A stretch of DNA of 35,583 bases from a virus. This document shows positions 26,912 through 32,825 of the stretch, piece after piece (position 1 is the stretch's first letter; every line of letters begins with the position of its first letter). The DNA lies in IMG/VR virus record IMGVR_UViG_3300017773_000052, positions 1-35,583 of that record; one strand, given 5' to 3'. Position numbers and translations under genes: made by a program. The notes beneath the pieces were generated by a model. It had not been told where the DNA came from and did no database searches. It saw only the letters and a program-made list of their open reading frames with translations.

Positions 26912-27196
26912 ATGGCACAGGAAATAGGCGAGAAAACAAAAGTAACATTAGACTTGAAAACAATAGGATTAGTAGTAGGTTTTACTATATCACTTTCTAG
27001 CATGTACTTTGTCATGCAGGCAGATATAGCTCGTGCCATGGAACTACCTAAACCTGTTATAGATAGAGTTGAGTATGACCTTAAAGACGAACTAATACGT
27101 CAAACAATCATGGACACGCAAGAAGACGTAGATAATATTCTAGACAAACTTGATAAGCTAGATGAAAGATTGTATGACATTCAAAAAAACAGATAA
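26912..27196 (+). CDS. Small single-TM protein with coiled-coil tail, holin or spanin candidate
   Basis: A 94-residue protein with a charged N-terminus (1-15), one hydrophobic segment of about 20 residues (IGLVVGFTISLSSMYFVMQA, 18-37) and a strongly charged C-terminal helix with heptad-like Ile/Leu spacing (about 55-92, IMDTQEDVDNILDKLDKLDE). One TM helix plus a periplasmic or cytoplasmic coiled coil is typical of inner-membrane spanins and some class III holins. It lies among the exported proteins and upstream of the peptidase gene. Its stop overlaps the next start in TAATG, so translation is probably coupled. No canonical spanin lipobox partner was found. Confidence 0.55.
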   Translation: MAQEIGEKTKVTLDLKTIGLVVGFTISLSSMYFVMQADIARAMELPKPVIDRVEYDLKDELIRQTIMDTQEDVDNILDKLDKLDERLYDIQKNR

Positions 27197-27624
27197 TGAA
27201 AACATTCAAATTTAATTTAATACTATTTTTTACACTAATTCTTCAACAAGCTGTAGCACAGGTAGATGTTCCAGAGGAACATTGGTTAGATGACTCTACT
27301 TTTGAAGATGTTGTAAACAGTAGCTCAGGATTTGGTGATGATGACAATGAGACAATAGTTGTAGAGTTTTGGGCAGAATTTAACTCTAAAAACTGTTTTG
27401 CTGATTGGAAGAAAATAAAAGGTGCTAAGTACTATAGAGTAGATATAGCAAATTCACCAGAAACTAAAAAACAATATAGAGTGCGTATGGCACCAACTTT
27501 AATTTTATTTAAGAACGGACAAAAACAAACGAGTTTTAAAGCAGGTTTAGATTTGTTGCTTCCGACAGATCTTGCCGAAATACAAGATGCCATAAATGAA
27601 ATTAATACTGCCTCTAATTTTTAG
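27196..27624 (+). CDS. Exported thioredoxin-fold protein with a degenerate active site
   Basis: A 142-residue protein with an N-terminal signal peptide (hydrophobic core about 8-18) and a likely cleavage between Ala21 and Gln22. The mature part is thioredoxin-like: strand IVVEFWAEF (54-62), a following helix, strand YYRVDIAN, then RMAPTLILFKNG (97-108) with the cis-proline at Pro100. The normal WCxxC redox site is absent: the position of the first Cys is Asn63, and the only Cys is Cys67, one residue past the second Cys site. It therefore cannot act as a dithiol oxidoreductase and may act as a chaperone, binding partner or structural periplasmic protein. It overlaps the upstream gene by one base and the downstream gene by 29 bases. 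Confidence 0.72.
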   Translation: MKTFKFNLILFFTLILQQAVAQVDVPEEHWLDDSTFEDVVNSSSGFGDDDNETIVVEFWAEFNSKNCFADWKKIKGAKYYRVDIANSPETKKQYRVRMAPTLILFKNGQKQTSFKAGLDLLLPTDLAEIQDAINEINTASNF

Positions 27625-27958
27625 TGTAACAATACTACAAGCACAGATACAAAAAGATAAACAACTACATTTTGCAGCTGGTACAATAGCTAGTGCAACT
27701 GGTTATACTTTTATGTATGAAAAAACAAAAGATAAAAAGAAAGCTTTTTTGTTTGGAGTTGCAACAGCAATTGCAGCGGGAACATTAAAAGAAATAAGAG
27801 ACTCAAGACAGATCAACAATAGATTCGACGTTGAGGATTTAGCCGCAACAACACTTGGCGGTATATCAATAGGTGTTACAATTAATTTATTTAATAATGA
27901 TAAAACTAATAAAAAAATTCGTAAAAGACGTTTGGGTTTATTTATGGGGAAAAACTGA
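27596..27958 (+). CDS. Small membrane-associated exported protein of the lysis module
   Basis: A 120-residue protein starting inside the end of the thioredoxin-like gene (29-base overlap). It opens with MKLILPLIFSVTILQAQ, a signal peptide with a likely Ala|Gln cleavage near residue 16-17. The following DKQLHFAAGTIASATGYTF (21-39), a Gly/Ala-rich hydrophobic stretch (FLFGVATAIAAGTLKEI, 51-67) and a second one (LAATTLGGISIGVTINL, 82-98) resemble small membrane proteins of Bacteroidota with a DK..HF..G motif followed by KE..D. The end is basic. A role in envelope disruption is a contextual guess. The 3' end overlaps the next gene by 62 bases in another frame, which is unusually long for this genome. 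Confidence 0.6.
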   Translation: MKLILPLIFSVTILQAQIQKDKQLHFAAGTIASATGYTFMYEKTKDKKKAFLFGVATAIAAGTLKEIRDSRQINNRFDVEDLAATTLGGISIGVTINLFNNDKTNKKIRKRRLGLFMGKN

Positions 27959-28130
27959 GATAGACGAAAAAGCTATAGCTACACTTAAAGAAATCAAGAA
28001 AAGATATAAGTTAACCACAGATGAATTAGCAGATGTTGCTAAAGCTATAAAAGAAGTCGGTAATCAATTAGGAGACATCGACGACGCTGTTAAGGGTAAA
28101 GCTAGAAAAGGTAGAAAGACTAAAAAGTAA
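27897..28130 (+). CDS. Small basic/helical protein, function unknown
   Basis: A 77-residue protein read from ATG 27897, preferred over the in-frame ATG at 27873 because it lies in an A-rich context (ATAATGATAAAACTAATAAA) and gives a shorter overlap. It has an amphipathic N-terminal helix (IKLIKKFVKDVWVYLWG), then charged helices (EIDEKAIATLKEIKKRYKLT) and the segment EVGNQLGDIDDAVKGK, and ends in a Lys/Arg-rich tail. The amphipathic N-terminus could associate with the membrane. It is placed just before the peptidase gene and overlaps it by one base (TAATG), so it belongs to the lysis or envelope module. No signal peptide is present. Confidence 0.6.
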   Translation: MIKLIKKFVKDVWVYLWGKTEIDEKAIATLKEIKKRYKLTTDELADVAKAIKEVGNQLGDIDDAVKGKARKGRKTKK

Positions 28131-28594
28131 TGAACAAGAAGATAAGTAAGCACGTAAGTCACAGGGAAGGCGTGTATAGCATAACGGCGAAGAGATTAGG
28201 TTTAGACAACGAACCTACGGAGGAACACTTAGAGGCTATGGGAATGGTAGCGAGCAAAGTTTTTGAACCACTAAGAGAATATGTTGGTGGACCAATTAAG
28301 ATAAACTCGTTTTATCGTGGATCAGAATTAAACAAAGCCATAGGTGGATCATACACATCTCAACATTGTAAAGGTCAAGCTATGGATATTGACGACTCTT
28401 ATGGACATAAAAGTAACGCTGAAATGTTTAATTTTATTAGAGAGAATTTAGATTTTGACCAAATGATATGGGAGTTTGGAACAGAAGAAAACCCTGACTG
28501 GGTACATGTTAGCTATGTAGCTGAGGGTAAAAATAGAAATAGATGTTTAGAAGCATATAGAGAAAATAATACAACAAAATATAAAATAATATGA
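28130..28594 (+). CDS. M15-family peptidoglycan peptidase, probable endolysin
   Basis: A 154-residue protein matching the zinc-dependent D-Ala-D-Ala carboxypeptidase/L,D-endopeptidase family M15. The characteristic core is visible: SFYRGSELNKAIGG (60-73), SQH with zinc ligand His79, GQAMDID with Asp86, then WEFG with the catalytic Glu115 and WVHVSY with His126. Such enzymes cut peptide cross-links in the cell wall. There is no signal peptide, so it needs a holin, which fits the small TM proteins upstream. Its length is normal for a single-domain phage M15 lysin, with no separate wall-binding domain, as usual for Gram-negative hosts. It overlaps the preceding gene (TAATG) and the next gene (ATGA). 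Confidence 0.88.
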   Translation: MNKKISKHVSHREGVYSITAKRLGLDNEPTEEHLEAMGMVASKVFEPLREYVGGPIKINSFYRGSELNKAIGGSYTSQHCKGQAMDIDDSYGHKSNAEMFNFIRENLDFDQMIWEFGTEENPDWVHVSYVAEGKNRNRCLEAYRENNTTKYKII

Positions 28595-28746
28595 GCTCAT
28601 TTAAATTAAGAAATGTTTCAATGCCAGGTCCACTAAAGGTTAGCTGCTGGCCAGGTTATAAAGCCGAAGGAAAAAAGAAATCACCATCAGGTGCAAAAAC
28701 TGCAGGTGGTAATATTAAAATGGTTAACAACTGTGTTAAGGCATGA
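28591..28746 (+). CDS. 51-aa basic protein, function unknown
   Basis: A short frame from ATG 28591 to TGA 28744-28746 encoding 51 residues. It begins MSSFKLRNVSMPGPLK and includes Cys20 and Cys48, with a Gly/Lys/Ser-rich centre (KAEGKKKSPSGAKTAGG). Its start overlaps the peptidase stop and its own stop overlaps the next start, each in ATGA. This strongly supports real translation by coupling despite the small size. No known fold was recognised. The composition resembles that of the following Cys-containing gene, with which it may act. Confidence 0.62.
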   Translation: MSSFKLRNVSMPGPLKVSCWPGYKAEGKKKSPSGAKTAGGNIKMVNNCVKA

Positions 28747-29024
28747 ATTGGTTAATGAGACAAAAAGGTATGTACAATTCACCCGCAAAGGCGCATTGTG
28801 AATCACCTGCAAAAAGAACTAAACCTCACGAAGGAGGTATGACTGCTGAAGAAAGAACAGAATATAATAACGAAACAGGTGGTAATGTTCAAGCTCCACA
28901 ACCAGAAGGTGGACCACGTAAGAAGTCTTACTGTGCAAGATCAGCTGGTATTAAAAAATGTAAAAACCCAGATAAAAACGGTGATTGTCCTAACGACATA
29001 GCTAGAAGAAACTGGAATTGTTAA
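28743..29024 (+). CDS. Small Cys-containing basic protein, DUF6321-like
   Basis: A 93-residue, Lys/Arg/Pro/Gly-rich protein with five Cys. The segment GGMTAEERTEYNNETGGNVQ (about 31-50), then RKKSYCARSAGIKK and a C-terminal ARRNWNC end, resembles a family of small phage proteins (DUF6321-type, recalled, not searched) that end in a K/R-x-x-WNC motif. Four Cys are in the last 35 residues (one in YCAR, then KCKNPDKNGDC, then the terminal Cys), compatible with metal binding, but the function is unknown. It is the last gene on the + strand and is followed at once by the bidirectional terminator. It overlaps the 51-aa gene in ATGA. Confidence 0.72.
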   Translation: MNWLMRQKGMYNSPAKAHCESPAKRTKPHEGGMTAEERTEYNNETGGNVQAPQPEGGPRKKSYCARSAGIKKCKNPDKNGDCPNDIARRNWNC

Positions 29025-29026
29025 AA

Positions 29027-29057
29027 AAAGGGAGCCGTTAAGCTCCCTTTAATTATT
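29027..29057. terminator. Bidirectional terminator between convergent operons
   Basis: AAAGGGAGC (29027-29035) pairs perfectly with GCTCCCTTT (29042-29050) around the loop CGTTAA. The stem is followed by AATTATTAT on the + side and preceded by an A-run on the + strand, which reads as a T-run for - strand transcripts. It sits between the stop of the last + gene (29024) and the stop of nrdA on the - strand (29056), so it can end transcription from both sides. Confidence 0.9.
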
Positions 29058-30777
29058 ATCCATCACAACTCATACAACCCTCATCAGTTGCACTCGCAGC
29101 AATATCTCCTCTTAGTACCGATTCGGTACGCATATAATACAAAGTCTTAACACCTTTTTTCCAAGCATCAAGATGAACCTTGTTTATAAACTTAGGTTCT
29201 GCCTCTGAAGGAAAAGCCAAATTCAAACTTACAGCTTGATCTATATACTGTTGTCTAATACCAGCCTGATTAACTAAATCTAGTTGATTTATTTCCTTGA
29301 AAGTCTTGAATACTTCTTTGATTGGTATGTCGTGATCTCCCAATGTAATTTTGTCTAATTGTTTTATACCTTGTATTGATCCTCCGTCTTTCAATATTTG
29401 ATCCCATATCTTTTTGTTATTTAATTTATTATCTTCTAATACTTGTTCTAGTGTAGGGTTCTTTCTGATAAACGTTCCTTTCGCAGATTGATCTGTGAAT
29501 ACATTTGCAGCCCATGGTTCAATACCCGGTGATATATTGCCCGATAGTTTACTATTACTAACCGTAGGAGCGATAGCGCGTAAGTGAGTATTACGCATAC
29601 CAGTACCAACGCACCACAAAGGCTCACCAAAAGCTTCTGCAAGAGCCATACTAGCCCTTTCGCTTTCAATTTTAATTTGACTAAATATTCTTCTTGTTTC
29701 ATATTGTGCTAGTAATCCCTCAAATGGGATTGATTTTTGTTGAAGGTAAGTGTGCCAACCTAAAACGCCTAGACCAATAGCTCTACCTTTTTGAGCTGAT
29801 CTAACTGAGTTTTCAAAACCTTTCAAGCCTTTAGCTCTTTGTATAAACTCTTCCATCACACCGTCTAAAAACCATATACTATCATATATAAGGTTAGTAT
29901 TTTTCCATTCGTTATACTTAGCTAAGTTCAAACTAGAGAGACAACAAACAAAACTATGATTCTCATCAGTGTGTAATGCTATCTCGCTACATATGTTTGT
30001 CATAAAAACTTTCAACGCGTTATCCTTATAAGCTGGAGGATTATTCTTATTAACATTACCTTTAAACATTATATAAGGTTCTCCTGTTGCTTTTCTTTTT
30101 TGTAATAGTTTACCCCATTTTCTTCTAGCTACTTTATCCCCAGCCGTTAACTTTCTCATAAACTTATCACCAATGACCGCGCATTGATGTAAATTAAGCG
30201 ACTGTCTATTGACATCTCCTTTTGGCTCTCTAATTTCTAACCAGTCTTCAAAGTCAGTATGTTCAATGTTAAGATTAACTGATGCAGCTCCTCTTCTAAC
30301 CGAACCTTGGTTTGTAGCTAATATTGTTGAGTCATATATCTTACAAAATGGTACAACACCATCTGATGTACCGTTGCCAGTTATCTTAGCGCCAGCTGGT
30401 CTTATTTGGTTTATACCAATACCAACACCACCACCGTGTTTAGCCAACAACATCATCTCTAGATTTTTAGTACCAATATCAAATATGCTATCAGCAACGT
30501 CAATACCAAAGCAACTAATTGGCAAACCCCTGTCTGTACCCGTGTTAGACAACACAGGAGAGGCTAAACATAACCAACCGTTCCATATGTACTCAAAAAA
30601 TCTATCTGCCATTTCTGGCCTATCTAATCTTCGCGCCACAGCTTTAGAAACTCTTTCATAAGCCTCTTTAGGTGTTTCGCCAGGTAATAAATAACCACCT
30701 TGTATTGTTTTCTTATAAACATCAGACTCAGCCCAATCTGGGTAGTCTACTCCTTTTTTCCATCTATTACTCCACAT
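29056..30777 (-). CDS. nrdA: Class I ribonucleotide reductase, large (catalytic) subunit
   Basis: A 573-residue NrdA that reduces ribonucleoside diphosphates to deoxy forms with NrdB. Key residues are visible: Cys89 in LPISCF and Cys278 as the substrate-reducing pair, the NICSE motif with Asn261, thiyl-radical Cys263 and Glu265, and the radical-transfer pair Tyr547-Tyr548 in LYYMRTES. The C-terminal CMSC (568-571) is the swinging disulfide pair re-reduced by thioredoxin or glutaredoxin; the spacing is CxxC rather than the longer spacing of E. coli NrdA. At 573 aa it is much shorter than E. coli NrdA (761 aa) and lacks the N-terminal ATP-cone, so dATP inhibition is probably absent, as is common in phage enzymes. 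It is the last gene of the - operon, one base after the 84-aa membrane protein. Confidence 0.95.
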   Translation of the reverse strand: MWSNRWKKGVDYPDWAESDVYKKTIQGGYLLPGETPKEAYERVSKAVARRLDRPEMADRFFEYIWNGWLCLASPVLSNTGTDRGLPISCFGIDVADSIFDIGTKNLEMMLLAKHGGGVGIGINQIRPAGAKITGNGTSDGVVPFCKIYDSTILATNQGSVRRGAASVNLNIEHTDFEDWLEIREPKGDVNRQSLNLHQCAVIGDKFMRKLTAGDKVARRKWGKLLQKRKATGEPYIMFKGNVNKNNPPAYKDNALKVFMTNICSEIALHTDENHSFVCCLSSLNLAKYNEWKNTNLIYDSIWFLDGVMEEFIQRAKGLKGFENSVRSAQKGRAIGLGVLGWHTYLQQKSIPFEGLLAQYETRRIFSQIKIESERASMALAEAFGEPLWCVGTGMRNTHLRAIAPTVSNSKLSGNISPGIEPWAANVFTDQSAKGTFIRKNPTLEQVLEDNKLNNKKIWDQILKDGGSIQGIKQLDKITLGDHDIPIKEVFKTFKEINQLDLVNQAGIRQQYIDQAVSLNLAFPSEAEPKFINKVHLDAWKKGVKTLYYMRTESVLRGDIAASATDEGCMSCDG

Positions 30778-30778
30778 A

Positions 30779-31033
30779 TTATATTTTTGTTATTAAATGA
30801 GTTATCCAAGCTACTAAACCGTTTAGGTTTAATGCAACTAAATTCCATTGTTTTCTTGAAGATACTTGAACTATGACACACACGAACCCAACTATAAATA
30901 GTATAGGTTCTAGTGTCCATTGTCCAGCTATTAAGAAGCCCGCTCCCATGTACCCGACACGTGAGGCAACCTTTTGCCATGATGTTAGTTTATTTGTATA
31001 AGCCAACACGTCAAGTAGTTTTTGCTTTACCAT
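30779..31033 (-). CDS. 84-aa integral membrane protein between nrdB and nrdA
   Basis: A very hydrophobic 84-residue protein. A basic N-terminus (MVKQKLLDVLAYTNKLT) is followed by two or three membrane segments (about 24-38, 40-57 and 64-81), separated by QWTLEP and SSRKQW. The last segment contains NLVALNLNGLVAWITHLI. It overlaps the end of nrdB by 7 bases and ends one base before nrdA, so it is part of the operon and probably coupled. No known transporter family was assigned with certainty. A host-membrane role linked to nucleotide metabolism or a small holin-like role are both possible. Confidence 0.7.
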   Translation of the reverse strand: MVKQKLLDVLAYTNKLTSWQKVASRVGYMGAGFLIAGQWTLEPILFIVGFVCVIVQVSSRKQWNLVALNLNGLVAWITHLITKI

Positions 31034-31995
31034 ACGTCTTCAAAATCTTCACCCTCATTAGCCTTACTATAATCAGTTGATCTAATAGCAAAGAAATCAG
31101 TGTGAGTGTGTCCACCGGTAAGATGATAAAACCAATCAAGATTACCCGCTGCTTTTTCATCATACGCAAAAAACGATCCAAGATCTAAATAACCAAGCTC
31201 TGCAAGCTTTTCATTTGTTCTCTTTTTAATAAACTCTTTTAAATCACCAGCTGATATACCTTCTATATCACCCATCTCAAACATTTTGTCAATATAGTTT
31301 TCTTCTAACACTAACATTGTTTTAGCAGCTAGTAATACGTGGTCTCTACATGATTCTAACAGCGTGTCATCTTCTTCACACATATGTCTGAATAATTGAC
31401 AACCCATCTTACTGTGTAATGACTCGTCTCTTACAGACCATTTCATTTGCTGCCCGATACCTTTTAGTAGGTTACGTAATTGAAAGCTGTATAGCACAGC
31501 GAAAGCAGAGTATAGAGATACACCCTCTGCAAACGCTGAAAATATAGCTAGAGAAGTTCCAATACCCACACGGCTATCACCATCGTAAGCAACTAAATTA
31601 TCAAAACGTTCTGACGTTGCTGGTTCATGTAAAAAAGCTTCATAGTCTTCTAGTTTTAATGTTTCATTTAAATAACTATAAGCTACAGCATGTATAGTTT
31701 CTTGTGATCCAAACATCATAGCCATTTGTTGTATTTCGTGTTTAGGAAACCAACCAACTACTTTCTGTGTCCAGTAATCACTTACAGCACATTCAGTCTG
31801 AGCAAAACCTAGTAGGATATTTCCTACTAAGTTCTTCTCTTTAACTGTTAGCTGTTCATTCCAGTCTTTCACATCACCTGACATAGGTATCTCTGTGTGC
31901 AACCAAAATGCCTGAGCTTGCTTTAACCAACCTTCTGTGTAATACTCAGGGTATTCAAAAGGCTTGTACGGTATTCTTTCGTCAAATAATCCCAT
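31027..31995 (-). CDS. nrdB: Class I ribonucleotide reductase, small (radical-generating) subunit
   Basis: A 322-residue ferritin-like NrdB. The start is ATG 31995, not the longer frame opening at 32031: the protein then begins MGLFDERIPYKPFEYPEY, and the ATG overlaps the stop of the 51-aa gene (TAATG). Six metal ligands are visible with the same spacing as E. coli NrdB: Glu68, Glu99, His102, Glu157, Glu191 and His194 (31, 3, 34 and 3 residues between matched pairs). The radical Tyr is present at Tyr106, four after His102 (ETIHAVAY). The first ligand is Glu where E. coli has Asp84; Glu is found there in class Ic enzymes, but these lack the Tyr. The metal content (Fe/Fe, Mn/Fe or Mn/Mn) cannot be told from the sequence. 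The product pairs with NrdA encoded downstream. Confidence 0.93.
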   Translation of the reverse strand: MGLFDERIPYKPFEYPEYYTEGWLKQAQAFWLHTEIPMSGDVKDWNEQLTVKEKNLVGNILLGFAQTECAVSDYWTQKVVGWFPKHEIQQMAMMFGSQETIHAVAYSYLNETLKLEDYEAFLHEPATSERFDNLVAYDGDSRVGIGTSLAIFSAFAEGVSLYSAFAVLYSFQLRNLLKGIGQQMKWSVRDESLHSKMGCQLFRHMCEEDDTLLESCRDHVLLAAKTMLVLEENYIDKMFEMGDIEGISAGDLKEFIKKRTNEKLAELGYLDLGSFFAYDEKAAGNLDWFYHLTGGHTHTDFFAIRSTDYSKANEGEDFEDVW

Positions 31996-32150
31996 TATTT
32001 TTCTATTTCTCCGTAATAAGCAGTAAAACAAATATCAACCATACCTAGGTAAAGTACGTTGTCTGTTTTTTCTAATTCTACATCTTCATATTGCCTGAAA
32101 CCAAATAAGATCCCAGGAAATAAACCTATATTAATTTCCCAACTTGTCAT
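31995..32150 (-). CDS. 51-aa protein in the nrd operon, function unknown
   Basis: A small frame from ATG 32150 to TAA 31995-31997. The protein begins MTSWEINIGLFPGILFGFRQ and ends DICFTAYYGEIEK. Its start overlaps the endonuclease stop (ATGA) and its stop overlaps the nrdB start (TAATG), which is strong evidence that it is translated and coupled. The INIGLFPGILFGFR and VLYLGMVDICF segments look like a compact alternating hydrophobic fold. Recalled similar small proteins occur beside nrd or replication genes in marine phages, but the function is unknown. Confidence 0.75.
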   Translation of the reverse strand: MTSWEINIGLFPGILFGFRQYEDVELEKTDNVLYLGMVDICFTAYYGEIEK

Positions 32151-32605
32151 AATTCTTTTTGTTTTTTAATTAATTCTACAGTCATATCACATTCTTTCTG
32201 GTTTTGAGGCTTGTATAGAGTAAAAGGCCCTAATCTATCGTTAGCTATAAGTTTTTTAAATAACTTCCATCTCATAGGGAACGATTCGTTAGCTCTACCT
32301 TTTGTTTCAATTATAAAACCTTTACCTATAAAATCAGGCGTATACTTTATATTTAAAATTTTCTTATTACCTCTATTTTTATAATCACCTTTACCATTCC
32401 CACATCTTTCGTAGGCTGGAAAAGGAAAATCAAATGATTCTACCAGTTCATACGTTTGGCCTTCATATAAAGCTTTTATCTTAGCTTTCTTTAATGCCAT
32501 ATACATATATTTTTCTAAGCCAGAGGCGAAGTTGATCCCATCATAAGAGATCTTCTTCGACTGTACTGGTCCTCTTTTCTTATACTTGTATCTAGTCTTT
32601 TTCAT
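32147..32605 (-). CDS. PD-(D/E)XK nuclease, T7 endonuclease I-like junction resolvase
   Basis: A 152-residue protein with the endonuclease I signature: FASGLEKYMYMALKKAKI (Glu31), a central FDFPFPAYERC region, KYTPDF with Asp91, then FIIETKGR with Glu100 and Lys102, completing the PD-(D/E)XK active site. T7 endonuclease I (149 aa) is almost the same length. It cuts four-way junctions and branched DNA before packaging and helps break down host DNA. The N-terminus is very basic (MKKTRYKYKKRG), good for DNA contact. An insertion of about 20 residues (KGDYKNRGNKK) lies before the TPDF strand. The start overlaps the MazG-like gene by 14 bases and the stop overlaps the 51-aa gene by ATGA. Confidence 0.82.
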   Translation of the reverse strand: MKKTRYKYKKRGPVQSKKISYDGINFASGLEKYMYMALKKAKIKALYEGQTYELVESFDFPFPAYERCGNGKGDYKNRGNKKILNIKYTPDFIGKGFIIETKGRANESFPMRWKLFKKLIANDRLGPFTLYKPQNQKECDMTVELIKKQKEL

Positions 32606-32825
32606 AATTATCTAGTCTTGTGATACAGGTTTTAGCGGCCTCTATGTATAGCATAGCATCCATAATCTCTTCCTGTACGTCGGTTAGAAAATCTAATAGA
32701 CTTTTTTTGTTGGTAAGTATTTCATCTTGCATTGTACTGCCATACTTTTGTTGACCAACTAAACTACGTTCGTCCATCTTTTTTAAGACAGTTCGAACTA
32801 TTTCATCTTTAGTTTTAATCTGCAT
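32592..32825 (-). CDS. Small MazG-like (all-alpha NTP pyrophosphohydrolase-like) protein
   Basis: A 77-residue all-helical protein from ATG 32825. A longer frame opens at 32903 but would overlap the MazG-fusion gene by 89 bases, against 11 for this start, so the shorter start is preferred. The segment MDERSLVGQQKYG (17-29), then LTDVQEEIMDAMLYIEAAK (about 47-65), resembles small phage MazG-like and dATP/dGTP diphosphohydrolase-related proteins. Only one acidic metal-binding helix (EE..D) is clear, so it may need a partner or be non-catalytic. It overlaps its upstream neighbour, which ends in a full MazG domain, so the two may work together. Confidence 0.65.
   Translation of the reverse strand: MQIKTKDEIVRTVLKKMDERSLVGQQKYGSTMQDEILTNKKSLLDFLTDVQEEIMDAMLYIEAAKTCITRLDNYEKD

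Noticed and set aside
27873-27896. Start at 27873 for the 77-aa lysis-module protein
   Set aside because: It adds eight hydrophobic residues and lengthens an already long overlap; the ATG at 27897 has the A-rich context typical here.
30209-30661. 150-codon open frame on the + strand antisense to nrdA
   Set aside because: It lies wholly inside nrdA, whose catalytic motifs are intact, and its protein has no recognisable feature.
31996-32031. Upstream start giving 12 extra residues to NrdB
   Set aside because: The extra codons overlap the 51-aa gene, and the ATG at 31995 fits the TAATG coupling and the usual NrdB N-terminus.
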